A stretch of DNA of 64,000 nucleotides, taken from the NCBI RefSeq assembly GCF_002871795.1, contig NZ_PNHL01000005.1:205196-269195 (forward strand). Direction: 5' to 3'. This stretch comes from Brachybacterium sp. UMB0905 (GTDB taxonomy: Bacteria; Actinomycetota; Actinomycetes; Actinomycetales; Dermabacteraceae). Shown in pieces: positions 45,201 through 54,857 of the stretch. The translations under genes and the position numbers were made by a program. The first letter of the stretch is position 1; each line of letters begins with the position of its first letter. Below the pieces are notes generated by a model. The model was not told the DNA's origin. It ran no database searches and saw only the letters and a list, made by a program, of their open reading frames with translations.

Positions 45201-48200
45201 CCCGCCTGGCCCACCCCCGCACCCTGCTCGTCGTTCTGCTGCTGCCCGTGCTGGTGGCGGCCCTGGGCCTGTGGGCCCTCAGCGGACGCGTGGACCGCCT
45301 GGATGCCGTGCCCGCTGCCGTGGTGAACCTCGATGAGGGGGCCGAGGTCACCGACGCCGACGGGAACACCCAGATGGTGCCCTTCGGCCGGCTGCTCGCC
45401 GGTGCGCTTACTCAGCCCGGCACGCTCGAGGACGCCGACGCCCCCGACACCACGGGCTTCGACTGGCAGCTGACCAGCCACGATGATGCGAAGGAGGGGC
45501 TCGCCGATGGCACCTACTCCGCCGTCATCGTGATCCCGGAGAACTTCTCCCGCGACCTCGCCACCATCGGCACCCCCGAGGCGACGCCCGCCATCATCGA
45601 GGTCACCACCAACGACGCCTCCGGGCAGATCAACTCCCTGGTCGGCGCCGCCGTGGCCGAGGCTTCCGCCTCCACCATGGGCGGGCAGATGGCCGAGCAG
45701 TACCTCGATGGGCTGTACCTGGGCTTCAACAAGCTCGGCGATGGTCTGCGGGAGGCCGCCGACGGCTCCGAGGAGCTCGCCGATGGTGCGGGGGATCTCG
45801 CCGATGGCACGGGTGAGCTCGCCGATGGCGCTGATGACCTGGCGGACGGTGCCTCCCAGGCCGCCGATGGCACCGCGGAGTTCCGCGACGGCGTGTGGTC
45901 TCTCGCCGATGGCACGCGTCTGACCGCGAACGGCGCCGATCGTCTCGCCGGTGGTCTGGACACCCTCGCCGATGGCACCGAGGAGCTCGCCGACGGCACG
46001 GCCGCGCTCCAGGACGGGATGCGCGGAACCGCCGAACAGCCCGGTCTCCTGGATGGCGCCCAGCAGCTGGCCGACGGCGTGACCGGCGACGGCACCGCCC
46101 AGAACCCGGGGCTCGAGGGCGGCGCTGAGCAGCTCGCAAGCGGACTGGAGCAGTACGCCGACGGCGTCGCCCAGGCCGGCACGGCCGTGACCGGCGACGG
46201 CACCGCCCAGAACCCCGGACTGCTGCCCACCGCCCGGCAGGTCGCCGGTGGCACCGAAACCCTCGGGGAGGGCGCGCAGCAGGCGGCCGATGGTGCCGCG
46301 GCGCTCGGAGACGGCGCCCAGCAGCTCGCCGACGGCGCGACCCAGCTGGATGAGGGGGCGACGGAGCTCGCCGCCGGCGCCTCCCAGCTGGGCGAGGGTG
46401 CTCAGGACCTCGCGGACGGCACCGCTGAGATGGCCGACGGTGCGAGCGGCATCGCCGACGGCATGAGCGAGCTCGGCGAGGGGGCGCAGCGCACCGCCGA
46501 GGGCACCGCCCAGCTCGCCGAGGGCATCAACGGAGACGGCACGATGCTCAATCCCGGCATGGTCGCCACCGCCCAGGGGCTCGCCGATCAGCTGTGCGGC
46601 GCCTCCCCCGGATCGCCGGAATGCCTGCAGGCCCAGGGCCTGCTGGCCTACGCGCAGGGCGTCGATGAGGGCCTGAACGGGGACGGCACCGCCCAGAATC
46701 CCGGGCTCGTCGCCGGCACCCAGGGGATCGCCGAGGGCCTGAACGGCGATGGCACCGCCGAGAACCCCGGCCTCGTCATGGGAGTGCAGGGCATCTCCAC
46801 CGGCCTGAACGGGGATGGCACCGCCCAGAACCCGGGGCTCGCCGCCGGAGCGCAGGGCATCGCCGAGGGCCTGAACGGGGACGGCACCGCCGAAAACCCC
46901 GGGCTCGTCGGAGGCATCGAGGCGCTCGCCACAGGGGTCACCGGGGACGGCACACCCGAGAACCCGGGCCTTGCCGCCGGGGCGCAGGGCATCGCCGATG
47001 GGCTCAACGGAACCCCAGAGCAGCCCGGCCTGGTGCAGGGCACCCAGCAGCTGGCCGATGGCATCAACGGCACCGCCGAGCAGCCGGGCCTGGTGCAGGG
47101 CACGCAGGGCATCGTCGCCTACGGCGAGGGCCTGCAGCTGGCGTTCGAGGGCGATGGCACCGCCCAGAACCCGGGACTGACCGCCTCCGCGCAGCAACTC
47201 GCCACCGGGGCGCGGCAGAGCGCCGCGGGCGCCGGGCAGCTCGTCGGTGGCGTGACCAGCCTGCGCGATGGGCTCGCCCAGTACGCGGGCGGCGTCGATG
47301 AGCTGGCCGGGGGTACCGGGCAGCTCGCCGAGGGCGCTCGCGCCAGCGCCGATGGTGCCGTGGAGCTCGCGGAGGGCACCGGGGAGCTGTCCCAGGGCGC
47401 CGATGCGCTCGGGATGGGCGCCGACCAGCTCGCCTCCGGCTCCCGCCAGCTCGCGGGCGGCACCCGGGACCTGGCCAATGGCGCCGGAGAGCTCGCGGAC
47501 GGCACCGGGGAGCTCGCCGACGGCTCCGACGAGCTCGCCGACGGGCTGCGAGAGGGCGCCGACGCCGCCCCGTCGTACGACGAAACGGATCGCCAGCGCA
47601 TGGGTGAGATGGCCGCCGACCCCGTCGGCACCTCCCTGACCCGCCAGAACGAGGCCAGCGGCGCGGACACCGCGACGTTCCCCTTCGTCACCGCGCTCGC
47701 GCTGTGGCTGGGCGCGTTCGGCACCTTCCTGCTGCTGCCGGCGCTGCAGCGGCGCCTGCTGGACCGGGCCCTGCCGATGTGGCAGGTGGTGCTGCGCTCG
47801 CTCGCTCCCGCGCTCGCGATCGCCGTGGTGCAGACCGTGGCGGTGCTGGCAGTGCTGACCATCGTCGGGATCTCCCCCGTCTCCCCGGTGTCGGTGGGGC
47901 TGATCGCCCTGGCGGGCGCGCTGATGTTCGCGGCGCTGCACCAGACGCTGCTGGCGCTGCTCGGGGATCGGATCGGCCGAATCGCCTCGGTCGTGCTGAT
48001 GGTCCTGCAGGTAGTGACCCTGGTGGGTATCCTGCCGGTGCAGACCGCTCCGGGGCTGCTGCAGGCCCTCAGCTCCCTGATGCCGCTGTCCTTCGTCACG
48101 GAGGGGCTCGTGCATGCGGCGCTTGGCGGATCCCTCGTGAGCACCTCCGGGACGCTCGCCGCAATCCTCACCGGCGGCCTCGTATGCCTGCTGGTGACGC

Positions 48201-48277
48201 TGGTGGTCTCCCGCGGCGCCCGGCGCAGCGATAAGGCGGACCACATCGACGCCACGGCGCTGCCCGCGGCCGCCTGA
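45197..48277 (+). CDS. YhgE/Pip-domain membrane protein with very long repeats
   Basis: 1026 residues. An N-terminal helix precedes the YhgE/Pip ectodomain (PAAVVNLDEGAEVTDADGN, DAKEGLADGTYSAVIVIPENFS). Residues about 175-790 are heptad-like repeats of the form GAxxLADGxxEL interleaved with nine or so (N/T)GDGTAQNPGL repeats. Six C-terminal helices (about 805-1010) form an ABC-2-like membrane domain, with DRALPMWQVVLRSL. Such proteins are phage-infection or ESX-linked factors and commonly sit with an ABC ATPase; here the ATPase seems replaced by the tail of the preceding MMPL protein. Convergent with dnaE2, 16 nt apart. Confidence 0.9.
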   Translation: MTRLAHPRTLLVVLLLPVLVAALGLWALSGRVDRLDAVPAAVVNLDEGAEVTDADGNTQMVPFGRLLAGALTQPGTLEDADAPDTTGFDWQLTSHDDAKEGLADGTYSAVIVIPENFSRDLATIGTPEATPAIIEVTTNDASGQINSLVGAAVAEASASTMGGQMAEQYLDGLYLGFNKLGDGLREAADGSEELADGAGDLADGTGELADGADDLADGASQAADGTAEFRDGVWSLADGTRLTANGADRLAGGLDTLADGTEELADGTAALQDGMRGTAEQPGLLDGAQQLADGVTGDGTAQNPGLEGGAEQLASGLEQYADGVAQAGTAVTGDGTAQNPGLLPTARQVAGGTETLGEGAQQAADGAAALGDGAQQLADGATQLDEGATELAAGASQLGEGAQDLADGTAEMADGASGIADGMSELGEGAQRTAEGTAQLAEGINGDGTMLNPGMVATAQGLADQLCGASPGSPECLQAQGLLAYAQGVDEGLNGDGTAQNPGLVAGTQGIAEGLNGDGTAENPGLVMGVQGISTGLNGDGTAQNPGLAAGAQGIAEGLNGDGTAENPGLVGGIEALATGVTGDGTPENPGLAAGAQGIADGLNGTPEQPGLVQGTQQLADGINGTAEQPGLVQGTQGIVAYGEGLQLAFEGDGTAQNPGLTASAQQLATGARQSAAGAGQLVGGVTSLRDGLAQYAGGVDELAGGTGQLAEGARASADGAVELAEGTGELSQGADALGMGADQLASGSRQLAGGTRDLANGAGELADGTGELADGSDELADGLREGADAAPSYDETDRQRMGEMAADPVGTSLTRQNEASGADTATFPFVTALALWLGAFGTFLLLPALQRRLLDRALPMWQVVLRSLAPALAIAVVQTVAVLAVLTIVGISPVSPVSVGLIALAGALMFAALHQTLLALLGDRIGRIASVVLMVLQVVTLVGILPVQTAPGLLQALSSLMPLSFVTEGLVHAALGGSLVSTSGTLAAILTGGLVCLLVTLVVSRGARRSDKADHIDATALPAAA

Positions 48278-48293
48278 GCGGTCCTTTCCGGGG

Positions 48294-51200
48294 TCAGCGG
48301 AAGTCCCTGGACCTGCCCGCAGCGGGCAGGTCCAGGGCGGTGACGTCGTCGGCGAGGAGGCTCACCGCCCCGGTGCGGTTCTCCACCACACCCCGCAGGA
48401 CGACGCCCCGCGCGGTACGCAGCAGCGCCCGATGCCGCACCCAGAACCCCTGGGAGCACACCACGTTGAGGATCCCGGACTCGTCCTCGAGGCTGAGGAA
48501 GGTGACGTTCCCGGCGGTCGCGGGCCGCTGCCGATGCGTGATCACCCCGGCGACGCGATGCCGCGAACCGTCCTCCACCTCCTGCAGCGCGGTGATCACC
48601 CGGATCCCCTCCGCACTCAGCTGCGCCCGCACAAGCGCCATCGGATGCTCATCCAGGGTGATCCCGGTGGCCCAGGCATCCGCGGCGGCGAGCTCCGCAT
48701 CGCTCATCCCCGGCAGCATCGGCGCCTGCGCCCCCACCGCCAGATGCGGCAGCGTGTCCGGGGACTCCTGCGCCGCAGCCCCGGCCGCCCACAGCGCCTG
48801 CCGCCGCGAGGAGGCGAGCTGATCCAGCGCCCCCGCGGTCGCCAGGGCCTCCAGCTGCCGCGCCGTGAGGCGCACCCGCCGGGCCAGATCCGGCACCGAG
48901 GTGAAGGGCCCGCCGCGCTCCCGCGCGGTGACGATCTGCTGGGCAGTGTCGGTGGAGATGCCGCGCACCTGATCCAGGCCCAGGCGGATCGCCGGGCCGC
49001 GGGCAGCCTGCTCTCCCTGCACCTGCGGCCCGGGCGGATCCACCCGGTAGCCCGCATGCTCGGCGTCGGTCTCCAGATCGGTGCGGGCCCGGGAGACCAG
49101 GACGTCGGGTCCGCGGGTCACCACGCCGTGGCGGCGAGCATCGGCCACCAGGGACTGCGGGGAGTAGAACCCCATCGGCTGGGAGCGCAGCAGCGCCGCC
49201 GTGAACGCCGCCGGGTAGTGGCATTTGAGGTAGGAGCTCGCGTACACCAGGTACGCGAAGGAGTAGGCGTGGGATTCAGGGAAGCCGTAGCTGGCGAAGG
49301 CCAGGAGCTTGCGGTGGATCGCCTGCGCGTCCTGCCCGGTGATGCCGTGGCGGGCCATCCCGGTGAACAGCGCATCGGACAGCGCCAGCATCTTCTGGGT
49401 GGAGCGCTTGGAGCCCATAGCGCGCCGCAGCTGATCAGCCTGAGCGGGGGTGAAATCGGCGATGTCCACCACCATCTGCATCAGCTGCTCCTGGAACAGG
49501 GGGATCCCCAGGGTGCGGCCCAGGGACTTCTCCAGCCGCGGATGGATGTAGGTGACCGGCTCCTCGCCGGTGCGGCGGCGGATGTAGGGGTGCACGGAGC
49601 CGCCCTGGATGGGACCGGGACGGATCAGCGCCACCTCCACCACGAGGTCGTAGAACTCGCGCGGCTTCAACCGGGGCAGAGTGGAGATCTGGGCGCGGGA
49701 CTCCACCTGGAACACGCCGATGCTGTCCCCGGCGCACAGCATGTCGTACACCGCCGGGTCCTCCTGCGGGAGGGTGCGCAGCTCGAAATGCTGCCGGTGG
49801 TGCTCGCCGATGAGGGCGAGCGCATGATCCAGCGCAGTGAGCATCCCCAGCCCCAGCAGGTCGAACTTCACCAGCCCCGCGTCGGCGCAGTCATCCTTGT
49901 CCCACTGCAGCACCGACCGGTTCTCCATCGCCGCCCACTGCACGGGGCACACCTCGATCACCGGCCGGTCGCACAGCACCATCCCCCCGGAGTGGATGCC
50001 CAGGTGTCGCGGCGCATCGCGGAGCTGCTGGGCGAGCTGCAGCACATCGGCGGGGATATTCGCCTCAGCGAGGGAGGACCAGGAGCGCTCGATCCGCCGG
50101 GAGAAGGCATCCTGCGCCCCGGTGTCGTAGCCGAGGGCCCGGGCGGCATCGCGCACCGCGAGCTTGGAACGGTAGGTGATGACGTTGGCGACCTGCGCGG
50201 CGTTCTCCCGCCCGTAGCGCTCGTACACGTGCTGGATCACCTCCTCGCGACGGTCCGCGGCGATGTCCAGGTCGATGTCCGGCGGGCCATCCCGCTCCGG
50301 GGCCAGGAAGCGTTCGAACAGCAGGTGGTGGGAGACGGGCTCCACCGCCGTGATCCCCAGCGCGTAGCACACGGCACTGTTCGCCGCCGAGCCGCGGCCC
50401 TGCGCGAGGATCCCCTCCCCCGCGCAGAAGTCCACGATCTCGTGGACGATGAGGAAGTAGCCGGGGAAATGCAGATCGGTGATGACCTGCAGCTCATGGT
50501 CGATCTGCGCCCACGCCCCGGGGATCCGCTCGGGCTGCTCACCGCTGGGCCGCGGCCCGTAGCGCTCCCTCCCCTCGATCTCCACCAGCTCGCGCAACCA
50601 GCTGGCCTCGTCATGCCCGGCCGGCACCGGGAAGGGCGGCAGATCGGGGGCCAGCAGTCGCAGGTCCACCGCGCAGTCCCGGCCCAGCCGGGCCGCCTGC
50701 GCAATGGCCGATGGGTAGCGGGACAGCAGCTGGGTCATCTCCTCGCCGCTGCGCAGGTGCCGCGGATGCGAGGGCAGGTACGGGTCGGCCTGTTCGAGCG
50801 GCACCCCGGCGCGCAGCGCGGCATGGACGTCGGCCAGGTGGGTGTCCGACGGGCGGGCGGCGTGCGCGTTCGTACTGGCCACCAGCGGCAGTGTGATCGC
50901 ATCCAGGCCCTGCTCCTCGCGCACCAGGCGGGCGGCCTGGGCGAGGGCGTCGTGCAGCTCATCGGCCTGACCTCCACCGCCGGCCACGAGCTCCACCGCG
51001 ACGTTCCCGGCCCCGAACAGCTCCAGCAGACGCGTGATCTGCGTGGCCGCGGCCTGGGCGGCGCCCTCGAGGTCCCCGATCGCGAGCTGCTCCTGGGCGG
51101 CGCGGGTGACGGCGCCCTTGCGGCAGCCGGTGAGAATCTGCCAGTGGCCCTCGCGGGCGATCCGCGACAGCTCCGCCAGGCGGTAGCGCGGCGCAGCCTT

Positions 51201-51719
51201 GGTGCGGGAGTCCAGGTGGGCGCGGGCGATCGCGGCGGCGAGCTGCCGGTAGCCGGTCTCATCGCGCACGAGCACCAGCAGATGCTCGCCGCCCGGATCC
51301 GGCACCCCGGTGCGGGGCGCGGAGATGACGGGGGTGGTGCTTGCCTGGACGGCGCCGGGCTCGAGTCCCAGGGTCAGCTCCGCGCCGAACACGGTGCCGA
51401 TCCCCTCCTCCCGGGCGGCGCGGGCGAAGCGCACCGCCCCCGGCAGCCCGTCGTGGTCCACGAGCGCGAGGGCCGTCAGCCCCAGGCGGGCGGCCTGCGC
51501 GACCATGTCCTCGGGGCTTGAGGAGCCGTCGAGGAAGCTGAAGTGGGAGTGGGCGTGCAGCTCCGCGTACTCCACCGCGAGGGAGGGCTGATACCCGTCC
51601 TGCGGCGGCGCCCCCGTGTGCTCGACGATGATTGGTGGGCTGACCAGCTCAGCGGGACGGTCCGAGAGGATCGCCTCGAGGTCCTTCCACGCGGGTGGCC
51701 CCAGGAACCAGCCGGCCAT
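48294..51719 (-). CDS. dnaE2: Error-prone DNA polymerase DnaE2 (ImuC)
   Basis: 1141 residues. N-terminal PHP domain (YAELHAHSHFSFLDGSSSPEDM and ALVDHDGLPGAVRFARAA), then the catalytic palm with PPDIDLDIAADRREEVIQHVYERYGRENAAQVANV, which carries the three catalytic Asp. The thumb, fingers and C-terminal OB domain follow; there is no beta-clamp-plus-tau extension, the DnaE2 type. It performs mutagenic lesion bypass with ImuA' and ImuB. 39 nt downstream of imuB, and probably in the same SOS operon. Confidence 0.95.
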   Translation of the reverse strand: MAGWFLGPPAWKDLEAILSDRPAELVSPPIIVEHTGAPPQDGYQPSLAVEYAELHAHSHFSFLDGSSSPEDMVAQAARLGLTALALVDHDGLPGAVRFARAAREEGIGTVFGAELTLGLEPGAVQASTTPVISAPRTGVPDPGGEHLLVLVRDETGYRQLAAAIARAHLDSRTKAAPRYRLAELSRIAREGHWQILTGCRKGAVTRAAQEQLAIGDLEGAAQAAATQITRLLELFGAGNVAVELVAGGGGQADELHDALAQAARLVREEQGLDAITLPLVASTNAHAARPSDTHLADVHAALRAGVPLEQADPYLPSHPRHLRSGEEMTQLLSRYPSAIAQAARLGRDCAVDLRLLAPDLPPFPVPAGHDEASWLRELVEIEGRERYGPRPSGEQPERIPGAWAQIDHELQVITDLHFPGYFLIVHEIVDFCAGEGILAQGRGSAANSAVCYALGITAVEPVSHHLLFERFLAPERDGPPDIDLDIAADRREEVIQHVYERYGRENAAQVANVITYRSKLAVRDAARALGYDTGAQDAFSRRIERSWSSLAEANIPADVLQLAQQLRDAPRHLGIHSGGMVLCDRPVIEVCPVQWAAMENRSVLQWDKDDCADAGLVKFDLLGLGMLTALDHALALIGEHHRQHFELRTLPQEDPAVYDMLCAGDSIGVFQVESRAQISTLPRLKPREFYDLVVEVALIRPGPIQGGSVHPYIRRRTGEEPVTYIHPRLEKSLGRTLGIPLFQEQLMQMVVDIADFTPAQADQLRRAMGSKRSTQKMLALSDALFTGMARHGITGQDAQAIHRKLLAFASYGFPESHAYSFAYLVYASSYLKCHYPAAFTAALLRSQPMGFYSPQSLVADARRHGVVTRGPDVLVSRARTDLETDAEHAGYRVDPPGPQVQGEQAARGPAIRLGLDQVRGISTDTAQQIVTARERGGPFTSVPDLARRVRLTARQLEALATAGALDQLASSRRQALWAAGAAAQESPDTLPHLAVGAQAPMLPGMSDAELAAADAWATGITLDEHPMALVRAQLSAEGIRVITALQEVEDGSRHRVAGVITHRQRPATAGNVTFLSLEDESGILNVVCSQGFWVRHRALLRTARGVVLRGVVENRTGAVSLLADDVTALDLPAAGRSRDFR

Positions 51720-51758
51720 CAGCGGGGCCTTCCGCGCTGACCGGGGCGGGCGGGAGAC

Positions 51759-53609
51759 TCAGTCATAGATCCCCTCCAGACTCCACTGCCCGGTGCGCGA
51801 GAGGGCCAGCACGGCGGTCTCCTCGCCGCTCGCGGCCCGCACCACCAGCTGCAGCCGTGCCCCGCGATGCCCCTCCCGGCTCCACCAGCGCTCATCGATC
51901 ACGGTGGGGGCACTGTGGGCCAGCACCGGATGGGCGGATCCGGCCCGCAGCCCGGCCCGCTGCAGCGGCGGCGCCCCCGGGGCGGGCACGTGCAGCTGCG
52001 CCGGGGCGGCGCTCAGCAGCCCGCGGGCGGTCACCACGACAGCGTCCCCGTCGGCATCCAACAGCTCGATGGGTGGCGGGCTGCGCAGCACGGTGGCGGG
52101 CACCGGGCGGGGCAGGGATCCCGGCCACGGCCCCGGCCGATGCTCCGGCTTCTCGCTGCGCCACGGCACCAGACGCGCCTCCGCAGCCAGCAGCCGCCCA
52201 CCGATCAGTGCCGGGACCTGCACGGCCTCCTCCCCCGCGAGGCCCTGTGCCCGGGCGAGGGCGCGGGCGGCCCGCTCGGCGGACTCCCCCGCCCCGCCCC
52301 ACAGCGCCGGGGCGGCTTGGCCCGCCGGGGTCAGCTGCAGCGGCTGCAGGGTGATGCGGGTGATCGCGCCGGTCGCCGCCCCGCCGAGCCGGGCCCGGGT
52401 GATCCAGCCGTCGCACTGCCAGCGGATGCGATCGACCACGTCGGCCACGCTGAGCGCTCCGTCGTGCCGCCAGGTGCGCTCCATCTCCCCACCGTTCTCA
52501 GTGGTGGCGAGGATCCGCAGCCGCGTGCACACCAGGCCGCGCCCTCCGAGCATCTGGTGCAGCTGCTCGGCGAGGGGCCGGGCTATGAAGGCCGCCTGAT
52601 CGGTGCGCATCAGCGGGGTCTCCAGCACGCTCTCCACCTCGAGCGGCTGGGCGGGATGATGCGCGGCGGGCGGTGCGGCCTCCAGACCCCGGCTGAGCAG
52701 ATGGAGCGCGGCGACATCGGGCCCGAAGCGGTCTGCGACCGCCGCGGGCGGCAGCGCCGCGAGGTCCCCCAGGGTCGTGATCCCCAGGCGCTGCAGCAGG
52801 TCGACGGTCTCGGCGAGGTCCAGCGGCCGCTCCGCTCGGGTGGCGGCAGGCTGGCCGCGGTGCCCCCAGCCGGGGCCGACGGGGGCGTGCACGAGGGCGC
52901 TGATCGGATGCGGGGCCAGGTAGTCGGCGCTGCGGCCCGGGCGGATGATCCGCCCGGGGACGGAGGCGAGCAGGGCGGCGAAGGGCCCATCGGCGATCCC
53001 CACCGAGCAGTCCCAGCCGGTGAGCTCCGCGACCGCATCGAGGATCCGCTCGGCCAGGTGCTCCTCCCCGCCGTGGTGGCGGGCCGGGCCGCGCGCAGCC
53101 ATCAGCAGCACCCCGGGCCGCAGCACGTCCACCCCGGCAGCGACCGTATCCACCGCGGCGGCGACCAGCTCGAACAGGGCGGCCTCCTGCTCCCGATCCG
53201 CCTCCAGCACCACCGCATCCGGGCACGCCGCCCGGGCCGCACGGCGCCGCATCCCCGGTATGGCCCCGGCCGCCCGCGCCGCGGGGCTCGCATGGGTGAC
53301 CCGATGCTGGTCGATGAGCAGCACCGGGGTGATGGCGGGATCCAGCGACGGCGGGAGCGCGGTGCTCTGCGCCCCCGTTCCGTTCTGCTGCGCACCTTTC
53401 TCCGCACCTGGCCGCTCCATGGGCGGGGCGCTCTCCTCGACCCGGCGCTGGTGACGCTCCAGCGCGGCCAGCAGCGGCCAGTCCGGCACCGTCACCGCAA
53501 CCGTGCGGGTCGCAGCGGTCTGCGGAGCGCCCGATGGGTGTGGCGCGGCCGATGGAGCCGGGTGAGCTGGCGCGTCCGGGAGGGTCGGTGCGGCGTCGGC
53601 GCTCATCAT
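51759..53609 (-). CDS. imuB: Y-family polymerase-like accessory protein ImuB
   Basis: 616 residues from ATG at 53609. The Y-polymerase fold is present (TVAVTVPDWPLLAALERH, HASPAARAAGAIPGMRRRAARAACP, EQEAALFELVAAAVDTVAAGVDVL, GITTLGDLAALPPAAVADRFGPDV), but the DxD and SxDE acid residues of active DinB are missing (DWP, and VDTVAA in their places), as expected for ImuB. The tail should bind the beta clamp and ImuA'. The start overlaps imuA' by 4 nt. An open frame upstream to 54113 lies within imuA'. Confidence 0.93.
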   Translation of the reverse strand: MMSADAAPTLPDAPAHPAPSAAPHPSGAPQTAATRTVAVTVPDWPLLAALERHQRRVEESAPPMERPGAEKGAQQNGTGAQSTALPPSLDPAITPVLLIDQHRVTHASPAARAAGAIPGMRRRAARAACPDAVVLEADREQEAALFELVAAAVDTVAAGVDVLRPGVLLMAARGPARHHGGEEHLAERILDAVAELTGWDCSVGIADGPFAALLASVPGRIIRPGRSADYLAPHPISALVHAPVGPGWGHRGQPAATRAERPLDLAETVDLLQRLGITTLGDLAALPPAAVADRFGPDVAALHLLSRGLEAAPPAAHHPAQPLEVESVLETPLMRTDQAAFIARPLAEQLHQMLGGRGLVCTRLRILATTENGGEMERTWRHDGALSVADVVDRIRWQCDGWITRARLGGAATGAITRITLQPLQLTPAGQAAPALWGGAGESAERAARALARAQGLAGEEAVQVPALIGGRLLAAEARLVPWRSEKPEHRPGPWPGSLPRPVPATVLRSPPPIELLDADGDAVVVTARGLLSAAPAQLHVPAPGAPPLQRAGLRAGSAHPVLAHSAPTVIDERWWSREGHRGARLQLVVRAASGEETAVLALSRTGQWSLEGIYD

Positions 53610-54490
53610 CCGGCCCTCCGCAGGGCGGGCACCAGCTGCAGCCCCGAGCGCTCTGCGGCCGCGGCCTGCTCCGGCTGGGCACGCTCGGCCCGCGGGTCGG
53701 CGGCGAGCATGCCCTGCACCTGCGGCAGCAGCACCTGGGCGATGCGCGTCCCGGCGATGCCGCGGCCCTGGGCGGTGATCTCCACCCGACGCTGCCGCAG
53801 CCGCCCGGAGCCTGTGCCGAGCCCGGTCCAGCCCTGGCAGACCCCCTGCAGGGTGATGTCGGCGCGTCCAGGCGGGGCGGCGGCCAGCACCAGGGTGTCC
53901 GCAGTGCGGGCGCGAGAGAGCAGGCTGCGCCACAGGGCCGGGGCGAGCTCGAGGTCTGGGCCCAGCACCAGCACGCCTACCCCGTCGGCCAGGGCCGAGA
54001 GCACCTGCGGGGCCTGCTCCCCCGGAGCCGGGGCGATCGCCAGACGGCAGGGATCCAGCCCCGCATCCAGGGCTGAGCGCAGCCCCAGATCCGCCATCCC
54101 CGCAATCGCGCACCAGGCATCCTCCCCGGCCGCAGCGACGGCGAGGGCCAGCAGCAGCGAGGTGCTCGCCGCACCGCCCACCGCCACAGAGCTGCCCGCT
54201 CGCAGGCTCCCGCGGGGGAACAGGCCGCTGAGCGGCTCCGGCACGGGCAGGCGAGCACCGAGCCCGTCATCGGCCGGCGCCGGGATGAGGGGTGAGCCGG
54301 GGGATGCGGCGGTGCCCGCGGAGCCGGTGCGCGGAAGCGGTCGCAGCGCGGTGCGGTCGATCCGCCCGCCCCAGCGGGCAGCGGAACGCTCGGCTGCTCC
54401 CAGGGCAGCGCGGGCGCGCGCAAGACGCTGCGTGCGGTCTTCGCGCTGCGTGGGCGCCTCCCCAGCCGTGGCCTGCAGGGCAGTGCTCAT
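53606..54490 (-). CDS. imuA': RecA-like mutasome protein ImuA'
   Basis: 294 residues from ATG at 54490 with GGAGGAG upstream; the ORF could extend to 54514, without a ribosome site. A RecA-like core (SVAVGGAASTSLLLALAVAAA as the degenerate Walker A, LDPCRLAIAPAP, ADTLVLAAAPPGRADITLQG) is recognisable but the P-loop Lys is missing, as in ImuA' proteins. It bridges ImuB and RecA/DnaE2 during induced mutagenesis. First gene of the leftward operon, behind two LexA-like boxes. Confidence 0.88.
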   Translation of the reverse strand: MSTALQATAGEAPTQREDRTQRLARARAALGAAERSAARWGGRIDRTALRPLPRTGSAGTAASPGSPLIPAPADDGLGARLPVPEPLSGLFPRGSLRAGSSVAVGGAASTSLLLALAVAAAGEDAWCAIAGMADLGLRSALDAGLDPCRLAIAPAPGEQAPQVLSALADGVGVLVLGPDLELAPALWRSLLSRARTADTLVLAAAPPGRADITLQGVCQGWTGLGTGSGRLRQRRVEITAQGRGIAGTRIAQVLLPQVQGMLAADPRAERAQPEQAAAAERSGLQLVPALRRAG

Positions 54491-54525
54491 CGTGCTCCTC
54501 CTCCCGGTGCTCATCGCTGCTCTCT

Positions 54526-54564
54526 ATCGATCTGCGCCATCGATCGGTGCCATCGGTCTGCGTC
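54526..54564. repeat. Three 13-bp direct repeats in the imuA' leader
   Basis: ATCGATCTGCGCC, ATCGATCGGTGCC and ATCGGTCTGCGTC follow each other without gaps (54526-54564). They lie between the imuA' start and the LexA boxes, so they fall in the 5' leader or core promoter. No function is apparent. Confidence 0.5.
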
Positions 54565-54605
54565 AGTGTTCCCGCGCCATTGACCTCGCATCATCGATCC
54601 CGTGT

Positions 54606-54621
54606 TCGAAAGTCCGTTCGA
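54606..54621. promoter_or_regulatory. LexA box 1 (SOS box) for the imu operon
   Basis: TCGAAAGTCCGTTCGA matches the actinobacterial LexA consensus TCGAAC-N4-GTTCGA with one change (A for C at position 6). It sits inside a 9-bp perfect inverted repeat GTGTTCGAA (54602-54610) and TTCGAACAC (54617-54625). It lies 116 nt upstream of imuA', facing its promoter. Confidence 0.8.
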
Positions 54622-54668
54622 ACACTACGCCGAAGGTGGGTGCCCTACAAGGCGTGCAGCTCATTCCG

Positions 54669-54684
54669 TCGAACATGTATACGA
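54669..54684. promoter_or_regulatory. LexA box 2, weaker
   Basis: TCGAACATGTATACGA matches the consensus at the left half-site exactly, with two changes in the right half (ATACGA for GTTCGA). It is 63 nt from box 1. Together they suggest two-site repression of imuA'B-dnaE2; the adjacent dehydrogenase promoter could also be affected. Confidence 0.5.
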
Positions 54685-54857
54685 AGTCTGGGGGTGGGGT
54701 GTGACAGACGATCGGGGTCATGGGGCGAACGGGTGGTTGAGCGACGCGCGGGTGCATGGAGCGGAGGTGCCGACGAGGGGCGCTGTCGCTCCTCGCCTCC
54801 CCTTCAGGCTGCTATGACAGGCTCAGGGCACGAACCGCTCGAGAGAAGGAGCCCCGC

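Noticed and set aside
46080..47180. Repeats in the YhgE/Pip gene as a possible CRISPR array
   Set aside because: Unit lengths differ, there are no conserved palindromic repeats with unique spacers, and all repeats stay in one long frame.
44888..48244. An 1118-residue - strand frame opposite the YhgE/Pip gene
   Set aside because: Its repeats (GELxGAxG) are the antisense image of the LADG repeats; no ribosome site and no domain.
48432..51521. A 1029-residue + strand frame opposite dnaE2
   Set aside because: Antisense shadow with no motif; dnaE2 is complete on the other strand.
51867..54704. A 945-residue + strand frame opposite imuB and imuA'
   Set aside because: Low-complexity Arg/Pro/Ala composition typical of GC-rich antisense frames; passes through the LexA boxes.
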